Part shown: in pieces, positions 40,909 to 48,769 of the stretch | Layout of the letters: the number at the start of each line of letters is the position of its first letter | Position numbering within the stretch: position 1 is the first letter of the stretch | Source of the DNA: Fibrobacterales bacterium | GTDB taxonomy: Bacteria > Fibrobacterota > Fibrobacteria > Fibrobacterales > CADBQJ01 | NCBI GenBank assembly: GCA_017650365.1 | Contig: JAGCEZ010000089.1 | Span: forward strand, 1-49,264 | Length of the DNA: 49,264 nucleotides | Direction: 5' to 3' | The notes under the pieces: model-generated | Database searches by the model: none | What the model was told of the DNA's origin: nothing | The model's input: only the letters and a program-made list of their open reading frames with translations | Translations under genes and position numbers: made by a program

Positions 40909-42936
40909 TCAGCGCTTGCCGAGGAGCGGCGCCTTGTCGGCGTCGCCCGGCTGGAACTCCGGCAGCGGGTCGGCGGTCGTCCGCTCTTTTTCCCGCGCGG
41001 CGCGTTCGGCGAGCTCCGCCTCCGTCTGCGCGACGTCGAGCGCGACGGGGTCTTCGTAGGGGCACGAGAGCATCTCGAGCGTCTGCAGGTCGCGGACCAG
41101 CGGCGGGCGGTCGCGCAGCTCGGGCTGCTGGACCAGGATGCGCACCGGCGCGCTGCTCGGGTCGTCGGGGTTCCAGCTCCAGCGGCGGCCGTCGCGCTTG
41201 ACTCGCGCGAACTCGTCGCACCGTTCCAGGTGCGCCAGCGCGAGCGCGCGCAGCGTCCACATCCGGTTGTTCCAGAGCGCGTTGATCTTCAGCGCCTTTC
41301 CGCTCTGTCCGAGGACGGCGTCCCACTCCTTCCGCGCGGCGGCGATCTCCGCCCGTTCCCCGGCGATCGGGAAGCGGTCGCCCGAGATCTTCTCCAGGTA
41401 GTCCAGATGGGCCGCGGCGTCGTCCAGCAGACCGTTCGACCGGAGGAAGCCGACCAGCAGCCAGCGGGGGAGGGGGTTCTTCTCGTCGATCTCCAGCGCC
41501 TGCGCGACCCCCTTGACGGAGGAGCCGGGCGCCACGGCCATGGCGTAGGTCGCCTCCTTCGCCGCCTCTTCGGAACGGACGCGCCGCTGCGCGAGGAAGA
41601 GTCCGTAGAGCGCGAGGAGCGCCAGCCCCGCGCAGACGATCTGCTGCATCCGGACAGGGGGAATCTTCCGCGAGAGGAGGGCGTCCCACTTTTCCTGCCA
41701 CGAACAGGGGAGCTGCGCCGCGGCGACGCCGCAGAGGAGCCCGAAGAGGGCGCAGGTGGTCGGGAAGGCGTGCGTGGAGAGGTCGAAGCTGGCGTGGACC
41801 AGCGCCATCAGCGCCGTGACGCAGAGCAGGACGGAGAAGAGGGGTTCCTTCTTCCGCAGCGCGTTCGCGACGCCCAGCAGCGCGAGCAGCGTGAAGAGCC
41901 CCGCGACGGCCGTTCCGGGAACGCCGCGTTCGGCCCAGGCCTGCAGCCAGTGGTTGTGGGCGCCGCTCGCCACCGAGCCGGTGTGCGGAATGCCGCTCAG
42001 CGTGTCGTTCGGGCGCAGCACGCTCGAGACCCGCGCGAAGCCGCCCAGCCCCTCGCCCCACGGAACGCTCTCCATCCCCGCGTTCCGGGCGGCGGTGTAG
42101 ATCTCGGTGCGCGAGAGGAAGGAGCTCGCCTTCTCCCGGAACATCCTCCCGGCGGCGTCGCTCGCGAGGAGCAGGGCCCCGGCCAGGACGACCGCGCCGA
42201 CCAGCGCCGCCTTGACGGGCGGCTTGATCCTCCGCGCGGCGAGGACGACGGCGCAGGCGGCGCAGCCCGCGCCGACGGCCAGGGCGATCCAGGCGGTGAG
42301 CGACTGCTCCGTGAAGGGGAGCGCGGCGGCGACCAGCGCCAGGACGGCGCTCCAGATTCGCAGCGGGAGCGATTCGGCGCGGCGGGCGCACCAGACGAGC
42401 GGCCCCAGCAGGAGGGCGCCGAACATCATCAGCGTGTTGCGCTGTCCGAAGATCCCCGCGACGATCGTGTCGTTCTTCGCGCGCCAGGGCTGCGCGACGT
42501 TGAAGTAGTCGGCGAGGCCGAAGGCGAAGACGAAGGTGGCCGCGGCCAGGACGACGACGAGCGCCTGCCCCTTTTTCGGCATCGTCGCGACGGTGCCGAG
42601 CAGGAAGGTCGCGCCGAAGAGGGCGGTCGGGAGCAGGTCCACGGCGCCGCTCCAGGAGCGGATCGCCAGGATTCCGGTCAGGAGTTCGAGCCCGCAGAGC
42701 GCGAGCGCCCAGGGGCGGAAGACGGGACCGCGCGCCGCCGCGGAGCGGAGGGTTCCGGCGAAGAGGGCGGCGGCCGCGAGGACGGCCCAGAGCCAGCGCC
42801 ACTCGCGCCAGAAGAGGCCGTGGGTCTCCTGGAGGAGCCCGAACGCGGCGATCGCGACGGCGATCCAGAGGGCGGCGCCGCCCGGGGCCCGGGGGCGCGG
42901 TTCCGCGGCGGAGGCGTTGTTCCGAGGTTGTTCCAC
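40909..42936 (-). CDS. O-antigen ligase/polymerase (WaaL-like) with C-terminal repeats
   Basis: The 675-residue protein has about 12 membrane helices and the Wzy_C periplasmic loop with IPHTGSVASGAHNHWLQ, then AERGVPGTAVAGL, where the H-N-x-W/Q-x-x-x-E-x-G pattern is the hallmark of WaaL ligases and related transferases. After the last helix (about residue 450) comes a 200-residue soluble tail of helical, TPR-like segments (KNPLPRWLLVGFLRSNGLLD). It probably attaches the exported glycan to lipid A core or a protein acceptor. An ABC-dependent export system still needs such a ligase, so it fits the locus. It is divergent from the next gene. Confidence 0.85.
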   Translation of the reverse strand: MEQPRNNASAAEPRPRAPGGAALWIAVAIAAFGLLQETHGLFWREWRWLWAVLAAAALFAGTLRSAAARGPVFRPWALALCGLELLTGILAIRSWSGAVDLLPTALFGATFLLGTVATMPKKGQALVVVLAAATFVFAFGLADYFNVAQPWRAKNDTIVAGIFGQRNTLMMFGALLLGPLVWCARRAESLPLRIWSAVLALVAAALPFTEQSLTAWIALAVGAGCAACAVVLAARRIKPPVKAALVGAVVLAGALLLASDAAGRMFREKASSFLSRTEIYTAARNAGMESVPWGEGLGGFARVSSVLRPNDTLSGIPHTGSVASGAHNHWLQAWAERGVPGTAVAGLFTLLALLGVANALRKKEPLFSVLLCVTALMALVHASFDLSTHAFPTTCALFGLLCGVAAAQLPCSWQEKWDALLSRKIPPVRMQQIVCAGLALLALYGLFLAQRRVRSEEAAKEATYAMAVAPGSSVKGVAQALEIDEKNPLPRWLLVGFLRSNGLLDDAAAHLDYLEKISGDRFPIAGERAEIAAARKEWDAVLGQSGKALKINALWNNRMWTLRALALAHLERCDEFARVKRDGRRWSWNPDDPSSAPVRILVQQPELRDRPPLVRDLQTLEMLSCPYEDPVALDVAQTEAELAERAAREKERTTADPLPEFQPGDADKAPLLGKR

Positions 42937-42964
42937 GCTCCGAATTTAACTTATCTTCTAGGCG

Positions 42965-43828
42965 ATGGAAAACGGCGGAAAAAAGCGTTCCCTCCTCCCC
43001 GGCCTGGCCGCCGCGGCGCTGCTCCTGGCGCTGCTCGCGCTAATCGCGGCCCAGTCGAAGCTCTACGGGCGCGAGATTGACAATATCAATCCCGAGGTCA
43101 AGTTCGACTACCTGCCCGACGTCGGAACCATTCGTCTACTGACCCCAGGTCATCAGGATGCTGCCGGCCGCGCCTTCTGGATCCGCGCCGCCACATACTT
43201 CGGGGGCGAATCGCTCGGCGGCCGCAAGGCGACCTGGATGCTCCATCTCTGCGCGCTCGTGACGAAGCTCGCGCCGAGGTTCAATTGGCCTTATCAGGTA
43301 ATCGGCACCTCGGTCTACGACGACGAGGGGGACCTCGACATCGAGCAGTTGCGGCAGGGAATCCGCGAGATTCCCGACGATTTGCACATCCACATGTTCC
43401 TGGCGATGCGCCTCGTGGAGAAGCACGGCGACTACCAGGGCGCGGGCGAGGTGCTCGACCACGCGTTCGCCAACACGGATGCGCCCGACTTCGTCCGCGG
43501 CATGCGCGAGACCTACCGCAAGAACGAGAACGACCTCCCGCAGGCGATGGCGATCTACCTGGGCGAATGGGAACGCGTGAAGGACAACCTCCAGATGGCC
43601 AAGCCGATTCTCAACCGGCTCGCCCGCGTGATCAACGTGAAGAAGAACAAGGCGTCCGAGCTGAACCTGAAGAAGATCAAGGAACGTACGACGCTCCTCG
43701 AGGAGCAGAAGATCTCGGCGCAGGAGTTCTACGGCGAGATGATGCGCCGCGCGCTGCCGCCCGAACCCGCTCCCGAGGCGGAATCCGCCGAACCGGCGCC
43801 CGCCGCGGAACCGTCCGCGGCCTCCTAG
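42965..43828 (+). CDS. Membrane-anchored TPR-like protein
   Basis: The 287-residue product has a single N-terminal hydrophobic helix (LLPGLAAAALLLALLALIAA, residues 10-29) and a long helical periplasmic part. Segments such as HIHMFLAMRLVEKHGDYQGA followed by AGEVLDHAFANTDAP resemble degenerate TPRs. An acidic DEGDLDIEQLRQGI stretch and a C-terminal Ala/Pro/Glu tail follow. The function is unknown. It lies 28 bases from the divergent ligase gene and might help its TPR-containing tail. The gene ends 12 bases before the convergent OLD-family gene. Confidence 0.6.
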   Translation: MENGGKKRSLLPGLAAAALLLALLALIAAQSKLYGREIDNINPEVKFDYLPDVGTIRLLTPGHQDAAGRAFWIRAATYFGGESLGGRKATWMLHLCALVTKLAPRFNWPYQVIGTSVYDDEGDLDIEQLRQGIREIPDDLHIHMFLAMRLVEKHGDYQGAGEVLDHAFANTDAPDFVRGMRETYRKNENDLPQAMAIYLGEWERVKDNLQMAKPILNRLARVINVKKNKASELNLKKIKERTTLLEEQKISAQEFYGEMMRRALPPEPAPEAESAEPAPAAEPSAAS

Positions 43829-43840
43829 CCCGGCGTTCCG

Positions 43841-45601
43841 CTACACCACGAGCCACTGCAGCATTTCGAGCACCCCCTCGTAGTCGGGGATGAACTGCTT
43901 CGGGTCCTGCGAACGGTCTCCCAGCCGCTCCACGAACTGCGACCAGACGTGCTCGTTCTTGCCGTTGAGCCCCAGGTGGTTCTCGATGGTCCCGCGCGTC
44001 CAGAGCCAGATGTTCTTCGCCTTCAGCTTTTCGTGCAGATTGGCGATCGGCTCCCGGCACTCCTGCAGCGACGCGAAGTACGCGTAGGCCTCGGAGGCGC
44101 TCATGCCGCTGCGCTTCGAGACGGGGATCCCCTGCACGAGCCGGATGTTCTTCATCATCGCGCGCTCGCCGAACTCGCGCATGCAGTCGAGCAGGTCGGG
44201 GTCGTCCTCCTCCAGGAACCCGTCGCGGACGGCGTCGGTGAAGGCGTAGTCGAGGTCGACGAGCGCCTTGACGGGGAGGTCCATGGCCGTCAGCACCTTC
44301 ATCGACTTGGCCGTGTTGGAGACGCCGCCCTGGCGGATCAGCGCCAGCTTCCGCAGCACGAACGAGTCGCCGGTCAGCCGCTCGTAGAGCCGCGGCAGGA
44401 TGCGCAGCTCGGTCTTCCCCTCGGTGAGGGCGATGCGGTCGGCGAAGAGCATCTCGTTGGAGTTGCTCAGCGAGAAGAGCAGCTGCAGCTGGCTCGGCGC
44501 GTCGTGCACCACGCGCTTGACCGCGTCCTCGATCCGCTCGCGCATGAACGTGCCGCGCGCGATGTTCTTGCGGATCAGCAGGCAGGTGCGCACGTCCTCG
44601 GCGGTCACCATCTGCGCGCTGTGCGTGGCGAAGACCACCTGGAAGCCCTCCTGCGAGAGCCGCTTGAGGCTGAGCCGCACCAGCTCCACCGCCTGCGGGT
44701 GGAGGTGGAGCTCGGGCTCCTCGATCAGCAGGAGGCGCCGGCCCGGGTGCTTGCTCTGCGCGGCCTTCGTCTCGGCCAGGCGCCGGAGGAGGGCCATCTG
44801 CACGGCGCGCTGCGCGCCCTGGCCCATCAGCGAGAGGTCCTGCCCGTCGGGGTAGCCCTCTTCGTAGACCCGCAGGCTCGCCTGCCGCAGGAGCGTGGAG
44901 AGGTCGGGCCGCGGGAACTGGATCTGCAGGCGCAGGCTCGGGAAGATCGCCTCGAGCGCGCGGTTGAGCTCGCGGTCGAAGTTGCGCAGCTCCTGCGGGC
45001 GGTCGTAGTCGTCGCCGAAGAGCGGGGAGAGCGCCTCGAACGCCTTCTCGAACGCCTCGCGGTAGCGCTCGATCAGCGGCCCGACCACGGCGGAGAGCAG
45101 CTGGCTCGTCAGGTTCCCCTCGCCCTCGCCGAAGGGGCCCGTGTCGTCGGGCAGCGCGGAGATGATCAGCGGGCTGGGCATCAGCTCGCGCAGGGCGTTT
45201 TCGGCCGCGAGATCGACTTTCCAGTGGTCCTCGGAGTGCTTCGAGCCCGGGTGCAGGAAGACGAGCGGCGGCTTGATGCGCGTGTCGGTCTTCTCCTGCC
45301 GTCGCCGGATCAGGATCTTGCCGTCGTTCAGGTAGGGGACCAGCGCCCCCATCCCGAACTCCTCGAGGGTCTCGCGCTCCAGCCCCCCGACGGTCCCCTC
45401 CACCTCGACGGTCTTGTTGACGTTGCGGAAGTGGAAGCGGTTGAGCGGGGTGCCCTGGAAGAGCCAGGCCAGCCCGAGGAGGATGCTCGTCTTCCCCGTG
45501 TTGTTGCCCCCGACGAGGGCGGTGAAGTCGGAGAGCGGGAAGGTTTCGCTCCGGATGGACCGGAGGTTGGTGATGCGGACGGATTCCAGCGCGGGCTTCA
45601 T
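43841..45601 (-). CDS. OLD-family ATP-dependent nuclease
   Basis: The 586-residue protein has an SMC-like ATPase: LESVRITNLRSIRSETFPLS, Walker A VGGNNTGKTSIL (residues 30-41), a signature-like LSLMGQGAQRAVQM, Walker B LLLIEEPELHLHPQ and the FATHSAQM switch His. The C-terminal TOPRIM domain has ALTEGKTELRILPRL (the catalytic Glu) and ALVDLDYAF (D-x-D). That is the class 1 or 2 OLD layout, and such proteins degrade DNA and often protect against phage. No UvrD/PcrA-like helicase (GajB) is adjacent, so this is not a Gabija pair. GC content is high, unlike the AbiL pair, so it seems native to this genome. Confidence 0.85.
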   Translation of the reverse strand: MKPALESVRITNLRSIRSETFPLSDFTALVGGNNTGKTSILLGLAWLFQGTPLNRFHFRNVNKTVEVEGTVGGLERETLEEFGMGALVPYLNDGKILIRRRQEKTDTRIKPPLVFLHPGSKHSEDHWKVDLAAENALRELMPSPLIISALPDDTGPFGEGEGNLTSQLLSAVVGPLIERYREAFEKAFEALSPLFGDDYDRPQELRNFDRELNRALEAIFPSLRLQIQFPRPDLSTLLRQASLRVYEEGYPDGQDLSLMGQGAQRAVQMALLRRLAETKAAQSKHPGRRLLLIEEPELHLHPQAVELVRLSLKRLSQEGFQVVFATHSAQMVTAEDVRTCLLIRKNIARGTFMRERIEDAVKRVVHDAPSQLQLLFSLSNSNEMLFADRIALTEGKTELRILPRLYERLTGDSFVLRKLALIRQGGVSNTAKSMKVLTAMDLPVKALVDLDYAFTDAVRDGFLEEDDPDLLDCMREFGERAMMKNIRLVQGIPVSKRSGMSASEAYAYFASLQECREPIANLHEKLKAKNIWLWTRGTIENHLGLNGKNEHVWSQFVERLGDRSQDPKQFIPDYEGVLEMLQWLVV

Positions 45602-45645
45602 ACCATTAAGGTATACTCCCGACGGGTGGAAAGGGAGTTTTTTTT

Positions 45646-45750
45646 GGTCGTCAGTCGCCGGTCGCCAGTCGCCGGTCGCCAGTGCGGATTAAGGCGCCGA
45701 AGGCGCGATTATTTCACTGGCCCCTGGTCCCTGGGCCTGGCGACTAGTGA
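45646..45750 (-). repeat. Intergenic heptad-armed palindromic element, copy B
   Basis: Inverted relative to copies A, C and D. On the minus strand the left arm has CTAG then CCAG units every 6-7 bases. The centre reads ATAATCGCGCC-TTC-GGCGCC, and the right arm alternates ACTGGCG and ACCGGCG. It lies between the divergent starts of the OLD-family gene (45601) and the lipoprotein gene (45851), so it is not limited to gene ends. Confidence 0.8.
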
Positions 45751-45850
45751 CTCTTCTTGCCAGAATGTTCCCGCAAGATTACATTCGGGAGACGAACGAG
45801 GAAAGGCGCCCGCCTCCGCGGACGCACCCGGAAAAAGAAGGAGAACGAAG

Positions 45851-47581
45851 ATGTCCTGTCGTACCGTCAAGATCGCCGCGGCCGTTTCGGCCGCGCTCCT
45901 GCTGGGGGCCTGCGGCGACGAAATCACCAAAGTCGCCGGCGGAGCCGCCGGAACCGGCGTCGTCGCCGACCTCGAGGCGGCGGGCGAATGCGACGCCTCC
46001 GCGCTGGGCCGGATGGTCCTGAGCAAGGCCGACAGCCTGCTTTACGTCTGCGACGGCGAGGAGTGGCTCTCGCTGAAGGGCGCCGCGGGCAAGGCCGGCG
46101 CCTCCTGCTCGGCCAAGAGCGTGGACGAGGGGATCGAGATCACGTGCGGCAAGAAGGTCGACACGCTGAAGACGCCCGAACTCCCCGACGTCGACGACGG
46201 GACGAGCTGCGAAGGGCGCAAGGTCGAACCTTTCGGCGTCGAGATCTCCTGCGGCGGCAAGCCGGTCGACACGCTGGGCTCGGTGAAGCTCTGCGCCGGA
46301 TACGCGTCGTACGACACGAAGGAATCCTTCTGCGACGAACGCGACGGCAAGGTCTATCGCTGGACGCGGATCGGCGACCAGATCTGGATGGCCGAGAACC
46401 TCGACTTCGGCGACTACATCACCTCCACCGGTCCTTCGTCGACCTCCAACCCGCAGGGCGCCGCGACGGAGGAATCCGCGGACAAGTACTGCCTAAACGA
46501 CGTCGAGGACAATTGCTCGCTCGGCAGGTACGCTTTGCTTCCCGGCGGCGTGGCTCCGCCCGTGGAATACGGCGGCTTCTACCAGTGGCACACGGCGATG
46601 GCGCTGTCGGGGAACTACGCCTTCGATTCCGCCTCCGCGGCGATTCAGCCGGTCCACCGCGGCATCTGCCCCGAAGGATGGCACATTCCGACCAAGGCGG
46701 AGTGGAACAAGCTCGCCGCTTTCGTGGACAAGGCCAACGGCGGCTCCGCGGGCGACGTCGGCAAGTCGCTGAAGAGCGCACTTTGGGTCGACGCGGACGG
46801 CGACGTCTTCGGCTTCCGCGCGCTGCCCGCCGCCGTCCTGCTGCCGGGCCGCGGCTGGACGGCCGTCGGCGAGACGGCCGGATGGTGGACCGCCGACGCG
46901 ACCGATCCGGAATACGCTCCGGCCCGGGTGCTCCTCGCCGACGACTCGCTCCACGCCGGCGACGAGGTCGGCCGCGACATTGCGCTCTCCGTCCGCTGCG
47001 TGATGGACGGCGAGACCAAGGGCTCCAACTACGACTGGCAGACCCCGCCGCTCCCCGGCGCGGCGTTCGACTACGGCGTCGGAAACGCCGGCGACGGCGA
47101 GATGGAACTCTCGCTTTCCGGGGAAAACTCCGCCGCGGGCCGGCTTGACGGCGTCGTGGGCAAGGCCTACAAGGCCGGCATCGCGCTTCTGCAGTTCGCC
47201 GCAGCCGCGCAGTGGGGCTACGCCTACGGCGGCATGCTCTACCGCTTCGACGAGCCCGTCGACATCGGCGACACCGTCATGGTCCAGTTCCGGGCCGAAG
47301 CGGGACGCAAGCTGGCGCTCGTCGCCCTGGACAAGGATGCCTACGAAGACATGGAAGGCGAACCGAAGTACACCTTCACCGCCTCCGGCGAATGGCAGAC
47401 GCTCGCGGTCCGCGTCGCCGGCATCCGGCCCTGGAACGGCGCCACGAACACGCTGAACGCCGCCGCGGTCCACGCCGTGGCTCTGCGCTACGAAGAGGAG
47501 GCCACCCAGGTCGGCGGATCCTGCGCGAACTGCAGCTCCTTCCCGATTTCCCTCGAATGGAAGGCGATGGCGTTCAAGTAG
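45851..47581 (+). CDS. Fibrobacter major paralogous domain lipoprotein with C-terminal beta domain
   Basis: The 576-residue protein is a lipoprotein: the signal ends in LLLGAC with the acylated Cys21. Residues 30-150 hold a collagen-like GKAGASC and two Cys-bounded repeats (SCSAKSVDEGIEITCG and SCEGRKVEPFGVEISCG). Residues 160-385 form the major paralogous domain (TIGR02145 type), with YRWTRIGDQIWMAENLDF, YGGFYQWHTAM and GICPEGWHIPTKAEWNKLAA. The C-terminal 175 residues look like a beta-sandwich carbohydrate-binding module (YRFDEPVDIGDTVMVQFRAE). It is probably surface-exposed. The domain's function is unknown; sugar binding by the last domain is inference. A strong terminator follows. Confidence 0.85.
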   Translation: MSCRTVKIAAAVSAALLLGACGDEITKVAGGAAGTGVVADLEAAGECDASALGRMVLSKADSLLYVCDGEEWLSLKGAAGKAGASCSAKSVDEGIEITCGKKVDTLKTPELPDVDDGTSCEGRKVEPFGVEISCGGKPVDTLGSVKLCAGYASYDTKESFCDERDGKVYRWTRIGDQIWMAENLDFGDYITSTGPSSTSNPQGAATEESADKYCLNDVEDNCSLGRYALLPGGVAPPVEYGGFYQWHTAMALSGNYAFDSASAAIQPVHRGICPEGWHIPTKAEWNKLAAFVDKANGGSAGDVGKSLKSALWVDADGDVFGFRALPAAVLLPGRGWTAVGETAGWWTADATDPEYAPARVLLADDSLHAGDEVGRDIALSVRCVMDGETKGSNYDWQTPPLPGAAFDYGVGNAGDGEMELSLSGENSAAGRLDGVVGKAYKAGIALLQFAAAAQWGYAYGGMLYRFDEPVDIGDTVMVQFRAEAGRKLALVALDKDAYEDMEGEPKYTFTASGEWQTLAVRVAGIRPWNGATNTLNAAAVHAVALRYEEEATQVGGSCANCSSFPISLEWKAMAFK

Positions 47582-47602
47582 CGCGTCGCTTCCGGAACGA
47601 CG

Positions 47603-47635
47603 AAGAGCCTCCCTCCCGGGAGGCTCTTCTTTTTC
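47603..47635 (+). terminator. Rho-independent terminator after the lipoprotein gene
   Basis: AAGAGCCTCC (47603-47612) and GGAGGCTCTT (47619-47628) form a perfect ten-pair stem with a six-base loop, followed by CTTTTTC. It is 21 bases after the stop codon. Confidence 0.9.
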
Positions 47636-47756
47636 TCGCGCCTTCGGCGCCATCGTACGCAGTGACCAGTCTCCAGGCCCCAGGGACTAGTAGCATAATC
47701 GCGCCTTCGGCGCCTAACTACGCACTGGCGACTGGCCCCTGGTCCCTGGCGACTAG
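47636..47756 (+). repeat. Intergenic heptad-armed palindromic element, copy C
   Basis: The main copy covers 47664-47756. CCAG/CTAG units lie every seven bases on the left (47666, 47673, 47680, 47687). The centre is ATAATCGCGCC-TTC-GGCGCC, and CTGG/CTAG units lie every seven bases on the right (47725, 47732, 47739, 47746, 47753). An extra partial centre (CGCGCCTTCGGCGCC) precedes it at 47637-47651, right after the terminator. The right arm supplies the TAG stop of the ROK-family gene. Confidence 0.85.
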
Positions 47757-48613
47757 CCCCCCACCCTCCGCGCCTGCTCGATGGCCCCCTCGGCCACGAT
47801 GTCGTTGGCGTGCTCCGCGCGCTCGATCCGGCACGCGTCGAAGAGCTTCTCCATCGCGTGGCGCTTCGCCGCCGCGACGGTCTTCTCGAAGAAGCCCGCG
47901 TAGAGCAGCACGCCGCCGCCCAAGTAGAGCTTCTCGGGGTTCATCAGGTCGATCAGCCAGGCGAGCGACATGCCGAGGATCTCCGCGGCCTCGTCCAGGA
48001 GAGCGGTCGTTTTCGGGTCGCCGGCCCCGACGGCGCGCAGGAGCTCGGGCCCGGACATCCCGGCGCGCTCCACCAGGGAGCGGCCGCCCGCGATCTCGCC
48101 CAGCGGGAGGATCTTTCCGCGGAAGGGGAATGGCACGTTCCCGAGCTCGCCCGCCATGCCGGTGCAACCGGTGCAGATCCGGCCGTCCATCATGTAGGAC
48201 ATCCCGATGTTGGTGCCGATCATCGCCAGCACGACGTTCCGCTCGCCCGGGACGCGGGCCACCTGCGCCAGCAGCGCGGCGTCGGCGTCGTTGAGGAAGA
48301 CGGGCTTCGTCCCCTTCCACTCCAGGTCGTCGGCGGAGAGGCCGTTCAGCCCGGGGATCGAGTTGCACTGGACGACGGTCTGCCCGCGGATCAGGGCGCA
48401 GATCGCGCATCCCGCGTAGCGCGGTTTCTCGGGAAGCGCGTCGATCGTCTCGCGCCAGATGCGGACCAGGTCCTCCTTCCCGAAGTCCGGGCCGCTCGGG
48501 TACGAGCGCGTCTCGTCGCCCGCGGGGGAGCGGACCAGGGTGAACAGTTTCGTCCCGCCGAGGTCGAACCCGACGTCGATCGGGGTGGTTTCGTTCGAGT
48601 TTTGTTCCGTCAT
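47753..48613 (-). CDS. ROK-family sugar kinase-like protein
   Basis: The 286-residue protein has the ASKHA fold: the N-terminal phosphate loop DVGFDLGGTKLF, the catalytic Asp in FLNDADAALLAQV, the second phosphate loop AMIGTNIGMSYMMDG and GMAGELGNVPFPF, which is the ROK G-x-A-G-E-x-G element. The usual zinc motif (C-x-C-G-x2-G-C) after it is absent, so this is a zinc-less variant, and the loop ICTGCTG precedes it instead. It may phosphorylate glucose, fructose or an amino sugar; no DNA-binding domain is present. The stop codon lies in the intergenic element (copy C). Confidence 0.82.
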   Translation of the reverse strand: MTEQNSNETTPIDVGFDLGGTKLFTLVRSPAGDETRSYPSGPDFGKEDLVRIWRETIDALPEKPRYAGCAICALIRGQTVVQCNSIPGLNGLSADDLEWKGTKPVFLNDADAALLAQVARVPGERNVVLAMIGTNIGMSYMMDGRICTGCTGMAGELGNVPFPFRGKILPLGEIAGGRSLVERAGMSGPELLRAVGAGDPKTTALLDEAAEILGMSLAWLIDLMNPEKLYLGGGVLLYAGFFEKTVAAAKRHAMEKLFDACRIERAEHANDIVAEGAIEQARRVGG

Positions 48614-48661
48614 GTCCTTATGATACTTCCGTCGAGTCCGTTGCGCAAGGGGGGGGTTAGT

Positions 48662-48769
48662 TCCCAGTCTCCAGGCTCCAGGTCCTAGTGCGTACAATCG
48701 CGCCTCCGGCGCCTTACTACGCACTGGCGACTGGCACCTGGTCCCTAGCGACTAGGCCCTGGTCCCTAA
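48662..48769 (+). repeat. Intergenic heptad-armed palindromic element, copy D
   Basis: CCAG/CTAG units lie every seven bases on the left (from 48664). The centre is ACAATCGCGCC-TCC-GGCGCC, which keeps the stem with a changed loop. CTGG/CTAG units lie every seven bases on the right up to 48766, longer than in the other copies. It is between two minus-strand genes and encodes the last residues (LGTRA) and the TAG stop of the nnrD-like gene. Confidence 0.85.

Noticed and set aside
43949-45600. Long plus-strand extension upstream of the lipoprotein gene (frame open from 43949)
   Set aside because: It is antisense to the OLD-family gene and has no family motif. The lipoprotein signal at 45851 with its lipobox is the real start.
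43841-45601. Gabija (GajA-GajB) system
   Set aside because: The GajA-like OLD architecture is present, but no UvrD-like helicase gene is adjacent.
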